43,249 nucleotides of DNA from Treponema sp. (GTDB taxonomy: Bacteria; Spirochaetota; Spirochaetia; Treponematales; Treponemataceae). This document shows positions 8,951 to 18,252 of this stretch, one piece after another. Within the stretch, counting starts at the first letter, position 1, and the number at the start of each line of letters is the position of its first letter. The stretch is from the NCBI GenBank assembly GCA_017534445.1, contig JAFXWC010000060.1, positions 1 to 43,249 of the forward strand, in the 5' to 3' direction. Made by a program: the position numbers and the translations under genes. The notes beneath the pieces were generated by a model that was given only the letters and a program-made list of their open reading frames with translations, did no database searches and was not told the origin of the DNA.

Positions 8951-10243
8951 ATGGGAAAGGCAGGCTTCTTTTCAAAGAAAAAGATTTATTCTCTCGTAAG
9001 CGGGGCGGTGGAAAAAGTACTGTCATTTTCCTTCTACCGTACTTATCTTGTCTTTTGCCTGAATCATTTTAGAAAAGTTAATAATCAGGAAAAGACTGCC
9101 CTGTATGAAGAAAAGCTTGCCGACTATGACTATATAAAACAAGACGTTCTTACAAAATATTTTGCAAAAGAACTTTTCATCTATTTTTTTATCTGCTTTT
9201 TGTTTTTCTTCGTGGTTTTTTTCGTTAACCAAATTCTTTTGCTTGCGGAAACAATTCTTAGGATGAGGGTTCCGGTTGCATCCGTACTCCGGCTGATTGT
9301 CTACTGTCTTCCAGGCGTTGTTGCCCAGTCGTCTCCTTATGCAACGCTTGTAGGTTTTCTTATGTGCCTTGGCCGCATGGTTACGGACAACGAGATTCTG
9401 ATTCTTAGGGCCAGCGGTCAAAGGTATGCGGTAATACTAAAGCCTGTAATTTTTATAGGTCTGCTCATTTCTGTATTCAGCTTTGTGATGAATGACTACT
9501 TCCTTCCCTTGGGAACGCTTAACTACAACAAGATGCGCCGCCATATCGTTGCGTCAAACCCTGCTGTTGAGCTTGAGAGCAATTCCATAAAAAAGATGAA
9601 CAACTCGGTTTTTGTAATCGGAGATGTAAATGGAACTTCCGTAAGCGACCTTGTTCTTTTTGACTCCAGCTCAGATTCCCAGCGTTTGATTATTGCCGGT
9701 GAGTCAAACGTAAAAAAATCTTCGGACAAAGGTGTAATCATGTCCATGGACTTGAACGATACCCTTGTTTACCTTTTGGACAACAAGCATCCCAAGTCTT
9801 ACGACGTGATAGATGCTGAGTCAATGCACCTTAATATCTTTGAAGACACGATTATTGAATCCAACAGTTCTATTGCTCCTCAGGAAATGACAAGCTACGA
9901 CCTTGTAAAGAAAATCAAGGATATGCAAGCTAAGGAAGATGTCTCCCACAAAAAGATGAACAGGTACAAGCTTGAATTCAACAAGAAATTTTCTATGCCC
10001 TTTGGCTCAATATTTTTTGCACTTTTGGCTTTTCCCCTTGCCCTTGTTTTTGGAAAGAAGGATGGCCAGACCCTGGGACTTATCTTTGGAATAATCATTT
10101 CCGTCTTGTACTGGGCCGCAACAATCCTGGGGCAGACTTTTGGTTTGCGCGGAGGATACAACGGTTTCTGGATGATGTGGACTCCAAACTTTGCGATTGG
10201 AATTTTTGGCATACACTTGTACTTGAGGCTTAGAAGAAAATGA
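8951..10243 (+). CDS. LptF/LptG (YjgP/YjgQ) family permease with N-terminal extension
   Basis: A 430-residue inner-membrane protein of the LptF/LptG family, which together with the LptB ATPase extracts lipid from the inner membrane in LPS transport. Six membrane segments are visible: three before a soluble periplasmic domain (about residues 190-330) and three after. Residues 1-66 before the first membrane helix (which follows TKYFAKEL) are charged and soluble, and are not part of the usual family, which begins almost at that helix. No ATG lies in between. The start codon abuts the dut stop. The next gene overlaps by 4 nt and encodes the partner, as in lptF-lptG pairs. Which of the two is F and which G cannot be decided here. 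Confidence 0.88.
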   Translation: MGKAGFFSKKKIYSLVSGAVEKVLSFSFYRTYLVFCLNHFRKVNNQEKTALYEEKLADYDYIKQDVLTKYFAKELFIYFFICFLFFFVVFFVNQILLLAETILRMRVPVASVLRLIVYCLPGVVAQSSPYATLVGFLMCLGRMVTDNEILILRASGQRYAVILKPVIFIGLLISVFSFVMNDYFLPLGTLNYNKMRRHIVASNPAVELESNSIKKMNNSVFVIGDVNGTSVSDLVLFDSSSDSQRLIIAGESNVKKSSDKGVIMSMDLNDTLVYLLDNKHPKSYDVIDAESMHLNIFEDTIIESNSSIAPQEMTSYDLVKKIKDMQAKEDVSHKKMNRYKLEFNKKFSMPFGSIFFALLAFPLALVFGKKDGQTLGLIFGIIISVLYWAATILGQTFGLRGGYNGFWMMWTPNFAIGIFGIHLYLRLRRK

Positions 10244-11313
10244 AGCTGGTTTTTTATATGTACAAGAAATTCTTTATGATTTTTTTCGGCTCACTTTTTT
10301 TCTTTGTGCTTGTACTCTGCCTTACTGATCTTTTTATGAACCTTTGGGAATATATTTCAAAGGATGCTCCGCTAAAGCAGGTTTACACGATTATACTTTA
10401 TTATGTTCCAAAGTCGGTCTGGTATTCTGTTCCTATTGCGGTCCTTTTTTCAACCGCCTACATGCTCAGCGACCTTTACGCCAAGAACGAACTGCTTGCA
10501 ATTTTTGCATCAGGCATTTCTTTGTTCCGGTTTTCAGCACCGCTTCTTATTGTTGCCCTTGCAATGAGTTTTGGGCTTTTTTTCTTTGAAGACAATCTTG
10601 TTGTTCCCACCTATGCAAAAAAGGTTAAGATGCAGGAATATGTTCTTCACAAGGAAAAGTCACTCAACAATGACAATATAGTCGTAATGTCGCAGAGGGG
10701 AAGAATTGTCTGGAAAGCTTCAAGCTACAATGAAGACGGAATGACCCTTGCGGACATTTATATTTTGTACAGGAATGCGGACAAAAGCTTTGACTGCCTT
10801 ATCTACGCTCCTTTTGCCTTGTGGGGAGAGACAGTGTGGCTGCTTCCAGATGCAACTCTTTACAAAAGGGACGGGGAAGGTGGTTTTGTGGCACTTTCGC
10901 CTGATGAGCGCCATCTTTCAATGCTAACAGAACCGCCACAGACTTTCCGCAACAACACCATTAATGTTGAGACCGTAAACACAAGGGAGGCCCGTGAATA
11001 CATTGACCACTTGGAGCGGGCAGGCCTTCCCACCGGAGAGGCAAGGTCCCTTTACTACAAGAAGTATTCTTTCCCCTTTGTAGTCTTTATAGTAGTTTTC
11101 CTTGCGGTTGGTCTTAGCGGAAAGACCCGCAAGAATGTCCTTATCATAAGCCTTGCCCTTTGCATTTCGGCGGCCGTACTCTTCTATATAATACAGATGA
11201 TAACCATGCTCATGGCAAGGTTTGGAACCATTCCTCCGCTTACTGGTGCCTGGGTTCCTGTATTCCTCTTTATAGCCATAAGCTGTCTATTGCTAAAGTA
11301 TGCTAAGACATGA
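10240..11313 (+). CDS. LptF/LptG (YjgP/YjgQ) family permease, second subunit
   Basis: A 357-residue partner of the preceding permease. Three N-terminal membrane helices (the first immediately after MKLVFYMYKKF), a periplasmic beta-rich domain of about 150 residues, and three C-terminal helices fit LptF/LptG. The family segment ELLAIFASGISLFR, where LptF/G contact the ATPase, is present. The start overlaps the previous stop (ATGA), which implies coupled translation and equal amounts of the two subunits. No LptB, LptC or LptA gene is in the window. Treponemes such as T. pallidum are reported to lack LPS, so the transported lipid or lipoprotein is open. Confidence 0.88.
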   Translation: MKLVFYMYKKFFMIFFGSLFFFVLVLCLTDLFMNLWEYISKDAPLKQVYTIILYYVPKSVWYSVPIAVLFSTAYMLSDLYAKNELLAIFASGISLFRFSAPLLIVALAMSFGLFFFEDNLVVPTYAKKVKMQEYVLHKEKSLNNDNIVVMSQRGRIVWKASSYNEDGMTLADIYILYRNADKSFDCLIYAPFALWGETVWLLPDATLYKRDGEGGFVALSPDERHLSMLTEPPQTFRNNTINVETVNTREAREYIDHLERAGLPTGEARSLYYKKYSFPFVVFIVVFLAVGLSGKTRKNVLIISLALCISAAVLFYIIQMITMLMARFGTIPPLTGAWVPVFLFIAISCLLLKYAKT

Positions 11314-11330
11314 TATTTTAGGAAAGATAT

Positions 11331-12467
11331 ATGATAGAACATTTTTTTGAGATTGAAAGTGAAGATAAGAGCTGCCGTGCAAGAACCGGTGTGATTCACC
11401 TTCCGCATGGAGACGTACATACTCCTGTTTTTATGCCTGTTGGAACAAAGGGTACCGTAAAGGCAGTAGACAAGGATTCTCTTGATGAAATTGGCTTTGA
11501 GATAATACTTGCCAACACCTACCACATGTATTTGCGCCCCGGTGCAGATTTGGTTCAGGAGGCTGGGGGGCTCCACGGCTTTACAAAGTGGAACAAGAAT
11601 TTCTTGACTGATTCTGGTGGGTTCCAGGTATTTTCTCTGTCTGCCTTGCGCAAAATCAAGGAAGAAGGTGTTACTTTCCGCAGCGACATAGACGGAAGCA
11701 AGCATTTCTTTACCCCGGAAAACGTTGTGCAAACCCAGGTAAAGCTTAACAGCGACATACAGATGCAGCTTGACGTTTGCACGGAATATGGAGTGGACAA
11801 AAAGCAGGCGGAAAAGGACCTCCGCATAACAAGTGACTGGGCTGTCCGTGCCCACAAGGAATGGCTTTTGCACAGGGAGCAGGGCTACAAGGGTGCTTTA
11901 TTTCCCATAGTGCAGGGCAATTTTTTCGAAGACCTTAGGAAGAGGAGCGCGGAATTTGTTGCATCCCTTGACACACCGGGCATTGCAATCGGCGGACTCA
12001 GCGTAGGGGAGCCTGCGGAAGAATTCAACTCAAAGCTTGCCTTTACAGCCGCTCTTTTGCCAAAGGAAAAGCCCCTTTACGTTATGGGAATTGGAACGCC
12101 ACAGTACATACTTCAGGCTGTGGAATACGGCGTAGACATGTTTGACTGTGTTCAGCCAACAAGAATTGCCCGCCACGGACTGTATTTTACCCACCACGGC
12201 ATGCTTAGCATAAAGCAGAAGCGCTTTGAGCATGATTTTTCTCCGGTAGACAGCCAGTGCGACTGCAAAGTGTGCAGAACTTACTCCAGGGCTTACCTTA
12301 GGCATATCTTCCGCGAGCAGGAAATCCTTTCTTCCATGCTTGCAAGCTACCACAACCTCTACTTTTTGCACCGCTTTGTAAAAGAAATTCGTGAATCAAT
12401 AGTCCAGGGCCGATATTTACAATACAAAGAAAATTTTTTGCAACAATTTCAGTCAAATGCTGTTTAA
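11331..12467 (+). CDS. tgt: Queuine/preQ1 tRNA-ribosyltransferase
   Basis: A 378-residue enzyme that swaps guanine-34 for preQ1 in tRNAs with GUN anticodons (Asp, Asn, His, Tyr). DSGGFQVFSL contains the active-site Asp, MFDCVQPTR the nucleophilic Asp, and CDCKVC followed by RAYLRHIF gives the zinc ligands (three Cys and one His). GGLSVGEP and MGIGTPQ are further family signatures. The length is typical. A taggaaaga site lies before the ATG. Pathway genes for preQ1 are not in the window. It ends the chain that starts with the M16 peptidase. Confidence 0.97.
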   Translation: MIEHFFEIESEDKSCRARTGVIHLPHGDVHTPVFMPVGTKGTVKAVDKDSLDEIGFEIILANTYHMYLRPGADLVQEAGGLHGFTKWNKNFLTDSGGFQVFSLSALRKIKEEGVTFRSDIDGSKHFFTPENVVQTQVKLNSDIQMQLDVCTEYGVDKKQAEKDLRITSDWAVRAHKEWLLHREQGYKGALFPIVQGNFFEDLRKRSAEFVASLDTPGIAIGGLSVGEPAEEFNSKLAFTAALLPKEKPLYVMGIGTPQYILQAVEYGVDMFDCVQPTRIARHGLYFTHHGMLSIKQKRFEHDFSPVDSQCDCKVCRTYSRAYLRHIFREQEILSSMLASYHNLYFLHRFVKEIRESIVQGRYLQYKENFLQQFQSNAV

Positions 12468-12491
12468 GTTGAATAGAGGACGGAATTCAGT

Positions 12492-14099
12492 ATGAATAAG
12501 ATTTTTTTATTGGTTTTATTGGCATTTTCTCTATGTGCATTTGTTTTTCCGGCAGAAGCAGATGATCAGGCTTTGCTGGATGCAGTAAGCGAACTCCAGG
12601 CCCAGGCAGAAGCAGAGGAAGAGGAAAGCGAGTTTGTCTATCCCAACAGGGAAAAAATCTTTCCTGATGCAAAGCCCCCCAAGTCATACAGTGCGGAGCA
12701 GATAGACGAAGCCCTGCAGAAGAACATAGACCATGCTACGGATGAATATGTAAAATCAACCGAGGATGCCTTTAAATTTGGCCTTGAAAGCAAGATTGTG
12801 GAAATCCTCCAGGAAATAAAGGACAACAAGGATCCCCGCTTTGTAAACGCCGTATACGATTTGTTCCAGGAAACAAAGAGCAACGGTGTCCGCGAAAAGA
12901 TTCTTAACTATTTTGCGGCTTTGGAAGACCCATGCCTGGAAGACTATGCCGTAGACATTGTAAACGACCCCTACGGAAAGAAGTCAAATTTGGTGGAGGC
13001 TTCATTCAATTACGTTTCAAAGGTAAAGAGCCAGAGTGCCCTCCCGGGACTTGTAGAAATCATTGCAAAGGAAGAAGAGGAATTCTTCCTAAAAGCCCTT
13101 GTTGCCATTGGCGAAGTTGGCGGAAGTGACGAAGCCCGCTTTTTGGCTCAGTTTATGGAAAGGGCAGACCTTAACCTTCCTGAGCGCCAGGCCCTTGTAA
13201 AGGTTTTGGGAAAGCTTAAGGCTGTTGAAACCTACGACAAAATGGCTTCCCTTGCAGAAGACCAGAACGAAAATTCCCACGTAAGGATGTACTGCGCAGA
13301 AGCTATTGGCCAGATGGGTAAAGCGGAGGCAGAGGACCTTCTTATAGACCTCTATGAAGATGAAGATCCAAACTTCCGTGCATACGTAATAAAGGGACTT
13401 TCAAACTTTAGCGATGACCGTGCACACAAGGTTATTGAACAGGCCTTGCGCGACTCCCATTACAAAGTCCGCCTTGAAGCCATTTCCACAGTGGAAAAGC
13501 AGGGCATTTCATCCGCAGTTCCATACCTTGTTTACCGCTGCAAAGACACCAAGGAAGAGAAGGTTGTTCGTGACAAATGCTGCAAGGTTCTTGCAAAACT
13601 TAACAGTTCAGAAGGAAATGAATACCTTATTGGCGTTCTAAAAGACCCCAAGGCTTCTGACGTACACAAGGCACAGGTTGCAGCAGCCCTTTTGGAAAAC
13701 GGAAACGGCATATCCGAAGTTATGGAGCTTGCAACAAGCACTTTGCAGAACGGAAAGCATCTTACCCTCCGCTATGCCTTGGGAAAAGAATTTGCCAAGT
13801 ACGGCAGCCCCGAATTTGCAGATCTTTGCGCCAAGTACATAGAAAGCACCGACCCTGCCACACAGGGAACAGGACTGGACATCTTTGCAAAGGGCAAGTA
13901 TTCATCCGTAATGCAGGCAGTCCGTGACTTGGCCCAGCCAGCCTATGACGAAGCTGCGGAAAAAGAGGCTAAGGAAAAGGCCCTGCTTGAAGGCGATGAA
14001 TCCAATGCAAAGCCAGACGCTACAGAAAAGAAAAAAACACGCGTGGTGAACCAAAATTCACGCAAGGCAAAGAAAATATTGGATTATATTGGCGGTTAA
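12492..14099 (+). CDS. Exported HEAT-repeat protein
   Basis: 535 residues. The N-terminus (MNKIFLLVLLAFSLCAFVF, then PAEA) is a signal peptide with likely cleavage after AEA, so the protein should be periplasmic. An acidic stretch follows, then from about residue 90 to 480 a continuous array of helical pairs with HEAT pattern, for example DPNFRAYVIKGLSNFSDD and DSHYKVRLEAISTVEKQG. The last 50 residues are charged with a basic end (KKKTRVVNQNSRKAKKIL). HEAT arrays bind other proteins and no catalytic motif is visible. rpe follows after 5 nt and three further envelope proteins come next, so it may be the first gene of a cell-envelope operon. The function is unknown. Confidence 0.85.
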   Translation: MNKIFLLVLLAFSLCAFVFPAEADDQALLDAVSELQAQAEAEEEESEFVYPNREKIFPDAKPPKSYSAEQIDEALQKNIDHATDEYVKSTEDAFKFGLESKIVEILQEIKDNKDPRFVNAVYDLFQETKSNGVREKILNYFAALEDPCLEDYAVDIVNDPYGKKSNLVEASFNYVSKVKSQSALPGLVEIIAKEEEEFFLKALVAIGEVGGSDEARFLAQFMERADLNLPERQALVKVLGKLKAVETYDKMASLAEDQNENSHVRMYCAEAIGQMGKAEAEDLLIDLYEDEDPNFRAYVIKGLSNFSDDRAHKVIEQALRDSHYKVRLEAISTVEKQGISSAVPYLVYRCKDTKEEKVVRDKCCKVLAKLNSSEGNEYLIGVLKDPKASDVHKAQVAAALLENGNGISEVMELATSTLQNGKHLTLRYALGKEFAKYGSPEFADLCAKYIESTDPATQGTGLDIFAKGKYSSVMQAVRDLAQPAYDEAAEKEAKEKALLEGDESNAKPDATEKKKTRVVNQNSRKAKKILDYIGG

Positions 14100-14104
14100 T
14101 TAGA

Positions 14105-14764
14105 ATGAAAAACGTTATGCTATCACCATCCCTCCTTTCTGCGGATTTTGCCAATCTGGGAGGGGAGCTCCTTAAAATTGAACAGAATGGCGGTTCTCTC
14201 GTCCACATTGACGTTATGGACGGCCATTTTGTTCCTCCGGTTTCCTATGGCCAGCCGGTAATCACTTCAATAAGAAAGTGCACAAAGCTGCCCTTTGACG
14301 TTCATCTTATGGTGGAAAAGCCAGAACAGAGCATTCCTTCCTTTATAGATGCTGGTGCCGACTACCTTACCTTCCACATGGAAGCCACAAACCATGCCGA
14401 TTTGTGCATTGATTTAATCCACAAGGCCGGAAAAAAGGCCGGAATTGCAATTTGCCCAGCCACTCCCATTGGCGTAATGGAGCATTTGCTGCCTTTTGCA
14501 GACCTTGTCCTTGTTATGACTGTAAATCCCGGTTTTGGGGGACAAAAACTTATTCCTTATACGGTTCAAAAAGTTCGCGCTCTTGCCGATATACAAAGGG
14601 AGAAGGGGTATAAATTCCTTATTTCCGTAGACGGAGGCATAAATCCGTCCACTGTAAATTCGGTTTTGGAAGCGGGAACAGACATTGTCGTTTCCGGCTC
14701 CTCGTTTTTTTCGGGGGAATTAAAATGGGAAAGACAAATACCATCAGGACTTTCGCAGCCGTAG
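14105..14764 (+). CDS. rpe: Ribulose-phosphate 3-epimerase
   Basis: A 219-residue TIM-barrel enzyme of the pentose phosphate pathway that interconverts D-ribulose-5-P and D-xylulose-5-P. The start SPSLLSADFANLG, then HIDVMDGHFVPP, DVHLMVEKPE, MTVNPGFGGQ and VDGGINPST carry the metal ligands and phosphate-binding residues of the family. The end (SGSSFFSG) is normal, but the final residues are read through into the next gene, which starts 40 nt before the rpe stop. Its place between two exported-protein genes looks like operon hitch-hiking rather than a functional link. Confidence 0.96.
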   Translation: MKNVMLSPSLLSADFANLGGELLKIEQNGGSLVHIDVMDGHFVPPVSYGQPVITSIRKCTKLPFDVHLMVEKPEQSIPSFIDAGADYLTFHMEATNHADLCIDLIHKAGKKAGIAICPATPIGVMEHLLPFADLVLVMTVNPGFGGQKLIPYTVQKVRALADIQREKGYKFLISVDGGINPSTVNSVLEAGTDIVVSGSSFFSGELKWERQIPSGLSQP

Positions 14765-15657
14765 CGCTTTTTGCTTGCTTGCATGCGCCATTACCGGCAG
14801 CAGATGGCACTTTTGAGGGCAATGCATTTGCCAACAATAAAATAGAATCAAGGGAACAGGGACTTGAGGCCTTTAGGATAAAGGACTGGGCAAGTTCCAT
14901 CGTCTTCTTAAGACAGGCTGTTTCGGTTCCGGCTTATTCTACTGCCAACACCTGGTACATGCTCATCATGAGCGAAATGTATGCGGGTGAATTTTCAGCT
15001 GCGGTAAACGATTGCGACAAATTCCTTGCAGATTTTAAGGATGATCCGCTTTGCACCGCCGTCCAGTACCAGAAGGGGCGCGGCTTGCACTATCTTTCCA
15101 GAAACGACAGCGCGGTTCTTGTGCTTAGCGACTTCTGCCACAACAATCCGAATGATCCCATGTATGCGTCTGCAATTTATTGGATTGCAGAATGTTTCTA
15201 CGAAGACTGTGACTATGCCACGGCTGAACCTCTTTACGAGCGCGTGGTAAATGAATTCCCAAGTGATGCAAAGGTTCCAGATGCAAAATTCCGTCTGGAA
15301 GAGATAAAGCAGTACGGCAGGGAAGAAAAACTCATGTATCTTTTAAAGATGACAGGAGAGGAATTCCTTAGCTCAAGGGAAAATTACGAGCGCCAACTCC
15401 GCGAATACCAGACCCAGGACATGGTAGGCCTTAGAAGCCAGCTTGGTGACGCGCAGAAAAGGATAAAGGAACTGGAAACCCAGTCTTCCAAGAGCGAGCT
15501 TGAAGCAAGACAGTCCCTCGGGCAGTCTTACGGCGATGAAAGTTATTCTTCCAAGGGGGTTGCGGATGAAGATCTTGCCGCTTTAAAGGCAAAAGCTGCT
15601 TTCCTTGAAAGGGTCCTTGAGAGAAAGGAATCTGAAAGCTTGAAGCGTCCGGAGTAG
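14725..15657 (+). CDS. Exported TPR protein (CpoB/YbgF-like layout)
   Basis: 310 residues. The N-terminus is a signal peptide (a basic start, then AAVALFACLHAPLPAA). TPR-like repeats follow from about residue 45 to 200, including YASAIYWIAECFYED and the classic TPR line YATAEPLYERVVNEFPSD. Residues 220-305 are highly charged and probably coiled coil. The order here is TPR first and coiled coil last, the reverse of CpoB, so homology is uncertain. It overlaps rpe by 40 nt and sits 4 nt before the next gene, so the genes are probably co-expressed. A scaffold role in the periplasm is an inference. Confidence 0.8.
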   Translation: MGKTNTIRTFAAVALFACLHAPLPAADGTFEGNAFANNKIESREQGLEAFRIKDWASSIVFLRQAVSVPAYSTANTWYMLIMSEMYAGEFSAAVNDCDKFLADFKDDPLCTAVQYQKGRGLHYLSRNDSAVLVLSDFCHNNPNDPMYASAIYWIAECFYEDCDYATAEPLYERVVNEFPSDAKVPDAKFRLEEIKQYGREEKLMYLLKMTGEEFLSSRENYERQLREYQTQDMVGLRSQLGDAQKRIKELETQSSKSELEARQSLGQSYGDESYSSKGVADEDLAALKAKAAFLERVLERKESESLKRPE

Positions 15658-15661
15658 ACTT

Positions 15662-17071
15662 ATGAGAATTGCAACTTTTTTTAAGAAATCAGGCATACGG
15701 TACGCATTGCTGCCTTTTGTCCTGGCTGTGCTTCCCTTTTTTCTCTTTGCAAAGGAAGAATCCTCCTATAAAGTAGACGATTTTACAGGCTGGGCCTATA
15801 AAAAAGACTCATCCTTTTCTGTTTCGGAGGGCAAGATAAAGCTTTCCGTTAAGCAGGGAACAGGTTCTTTCTGCATATATGCCATAAACGAGAACGGAAA
15901 GGAAATACCCCTTTTGTCTGCATACGATTCTTTCAGCGCAAACTATTTTGGCGTAAGAATAGGAAAACATGAATACAATCTGAACCGGGAGTCTGGTGTT
16001 ACCTGCCAGGCCCGCAGAACTCCGTACGGTGCGCAGCTTGCCTATACAATAAAAAAGCAGGGTATAGTCGTCGTTGACTTTAGCTTTATGCCGTCAGACT
16101 CGTCTTCCACAGTGGCAGATGTACTCCGCGTAAGCATCTATCTTGTGAACCTTGGTAAAAAGAAGCAGACCTTTAGCCTAAAGGGCATGTTCGACACAGT
16201 TTTGGGTGAGCCGTCCGGGCTTCATTTTATTACTGCCGCAAACCAATGTGTGGACAGGGAGATTCAGTTTGACTCAATGGATGATGACAGATGGATTTGC
16301 TCCACCAACCGCGACACTTCAATACAATTCTTGCTCAAGGGCAAGGGAATCAGTCCAACCCACGAAGTAACCCTTTCCAACAAGGACACCCTCTCAAAGA
16401 ATTCCTGGGTTCCTTCTGTAAAGAACGAAAGAAGCTTCAATTCCGTCCTTTCCTACAACAATTCAGCCCTTTGCGTCAATTGGCCGGAAATTCAGCTGGA
16501 AAAGAATGACTCAAAGGTAGTAACCTTCTATATTTCCGTTGGAACCGATGAAGAAGTGCCAGCCGGAAGCGAATTCCTTTCAGCCTTGGAAGAAGGACGC
16601 ACAGTTTTGCACGAGTGTGAGCCAAAGGACTTCTCCGACCTCTTTGCCGGTGTGGAAGAGGAAAAGAAGGTAAAAAAGCCCCGCAAGGACGCTCTTGGAG
16701 CAAAGTGGTGGGTGGGAATGCCAAACATAGCCTCTTATTACGAGGACGAAGAAGAGGAGGCTGACGATTCTGAGGGGTCATTGGCACAAGCTCAGGCTGC
16801 AAATGCACAGGCGGCCCAGGCTGCTAAAGAAAAAGCTGCCAAGGAAAAGGCCTCAAAGAATTCTTCTCCAAAGAAAAAGAGCGAAAAGTCAAAGGACGCA
16901 GACAAGCCCATAGTCATAACCGAGGAGCAGCTGGACACCAAATACATCCACAACCTCATAAACTACATAAAATCACTTGAAAATGACAGTGAACTTATTG
17001 ACCAAGAAGAGTTAAATCGTTTAAATAAGGAGTTGGACGCAATTTTAGAAAAAATCCGGAGTATGAATTAA
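15662..17071 (+). CDS. Exported protein of unknown function with acidic and coiled C-terminal part
   Basis: 469 residues, not recognised. A signal peptide (basic start, then YALLPFVLAVLPFFLFAKE) leads into a beta-rich domain of about 300 residues. This has an early GWAYKKDSSFSVSEGKIKL segment and later pieces such as DVLRVSIYLVNLGKKKQTF that resemble a carbohydrate-binding or Ig-like sandwich, though no family could be named. Residues 340-420 are low complexity: an acidic patch (EDEEEEADDSEG), an Ala/Gln run and a Lys/Ser run. The last 50 residues are predicted coiled coil. It lies between two TPR genes with 2-4 nt gaps, so it is probably part of one complex with them. Confidence 0.7.
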   Translation: MRIATFFKKSGIRYALLPFVLAVLPFFLFAKEESSYKVDDFTGWAYKKDSSFSVSEGKIKLSVKQGTGSFCIYAINENGKEIPLLSAYDSFSANYFGVRIGKHEYNLNRESGVTCQARRTPYGAQLAYTIKKQGIVVVDFSFMPSDSSSTVADVLRVSIYLVNLGKKKQTFSLKGMFDTVLGEPSGLHFITAANQCVDREIQFDSMDDDRWICSTNRDTSIQFLLKGKGISPTHEVTLSNKDTLSKNSWVPSVKNERSFNSVLSYNNSALCVNWPEIQLEKNDSKVVTFYISVGTDEEVPAGSEFLSALEEGRTVLHECEPKDFSDLFAGVEEEKKVKKPRKDALGAKWWVGMPNIASYYEDEEEEADDSEGSLAQAQAANAQAAQAAKEKAAKEKASKNSSPKKKSEKSKDADKPIVITEEQLDTKYIHNLINYIKSLENDSELIDQEELNRLNKELDAILEKIRSMN

Positions 17072-17073
17072 TA

Positions 17074-18252
17074 ATGAAGCGCACCGTATTGGACGAAGCT
17101 AGGACTCTTATGCGCAGGCGGAAATTCCACTATGCCATAACCTTGCTGGAATCACATTCTGCAAACTATAAGGGCAGCTTTGAATTTTATCTTGCGCTGG
17201 GAACGTCATGCCTCTACGTGGGCGACGAAGGCAATGCCGTAAGATACTATGACCTTGCCCGCGAAATAAAGATTCAGAATACGGAGCTTCTTTTAGGACA
17301 GGCGGTTATATTCCTTAGAAGGGGAGCCACGGAAAGGGCACTTGAATACTACATGGATGTTCTGAACATTTCCCCAGGCAACGAGACTGCCCGCGCCGCA
17401 ATGGAATTCATCAGAACCGTCAATGACTATACGGACATCTGCAAGCTAAAGGACACTGGCGAAATAAAGCGCTACTATCCGCCACTTGGCATGAACCCGG
17501 ACATTGTCCGCAACTGCATCCTTTTGGGTCTGCTTGCGGGTATAGTAATTTCCATAAGCATAGTCACATGCAGCATCGCTTCATCCAAAAATAAGCCCGT
17601 GGAAGACGACTTTGACCCCATTGCGCTAACATCAGATGAACAGAAGAATGCGGTACAGGACGACCTTGGCGGAAGCTACGTGGACGACTACATTCTTGAC
17701 GATAAGCAGATAAACAAAAGCTACGAAAATGCCATAAAACTCTTTAAGGACAAACGCGAAAATGCGGCCCTTGTGGAGATAAACAGGCTTACCTACAGCA
17801 ACGCATCCTCATCCATAAAAGTAAAGGCGGCAAACCTAAAAGAGCAGCTCTTTAAGGATCCCAAGACCCATGCCGACCGTGACCCCGAATTTTCAACCTT
17901 GCGGGACAATTTTTCTTGGGAAGACGTTGTGGACAAAAACACCGGCGCTTTAAAGAACCTTTTCCGCGACTGCTATGTGGTCTGGGTTGGAAAAATCGCC
18001 AATGTGGAGACAGCGGAAGACGGCAGCTGGAAGTGCACCCTCTTGGTCTACAACAAGGAATTCAACAAATTCTTTGGCTACATAACCGTAAATTTTGACT
18101 CCGCTCAGCCATCTGTAAACGAGGAAAATCCAATAGCAATACTTGGCCGTCTGCGTCCCCAGGGCGGAAAATTCTGCATGGACGGCAGGGTTGTATTCCA
18201 GTCAATCAAAAACAGCGACCTTTACGAGCTTTTAAAAAAGATGAATCTTTAA
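17074..18252 (+). CDS. TPR protein with one membrane helix and a C-terminal extracytoplasmic domain
   Basis: 392 residues. Residues 1-120 form TPR-like helical repeats (FYLALGTSCLYVGDEGNAVR, then RRGATERALEYYMDVLNISP) with no signal peptide, so they are probably cytoplasmic. One hydrophobic helix at about 148-172 (LLGLLAGIVISISIV) anchors the protein. The following acidic region and a domain of about 120 residues (from about 285), beginning near CYVVWVGKIANVE and with GRLRPQGGKFCMDGRVVF, look like a small beta-barrel, perhaps OB-like. This topology could link a cytoplasmic process to the exported proteins encoded just before it. It starts 2 nt after the previous stop and is the last gene before the recA region. 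Confidence 0.75.
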   Translation: MKRTVLDEARTLMRRRKFHYAITLLESHSANYKGSFEFYLALGTSCLYVGDEGNAVRYYDLAREIKIQNTELLLGQAVIFLRRGATERALEYYMDVLNISPGNETARAAMEFIRTVNDYTDICKLKDTGEIKRYYPPLGMNPDIVRNCILLGLLAGIVISISIVTCSIASSKNKPVEDDFDPIALTSDEQKNAVQDDLGGSYVDDYILDDKQINKSYENAIKLFKDKRENAALVEINRLTYSNASSSIKVKAANLKEQLFKDPKTHADRDPEFSTLRDNFSWEDVVDKNTGALKNLFRDCYVVWVGKIANVETAEDGSWKCTLLVYNKEFNKFFGYITVNFDSAQPSVNEENPIAILGRLRPQGGKFCMDGRVVFQSIKNSDLYELLKKMNL

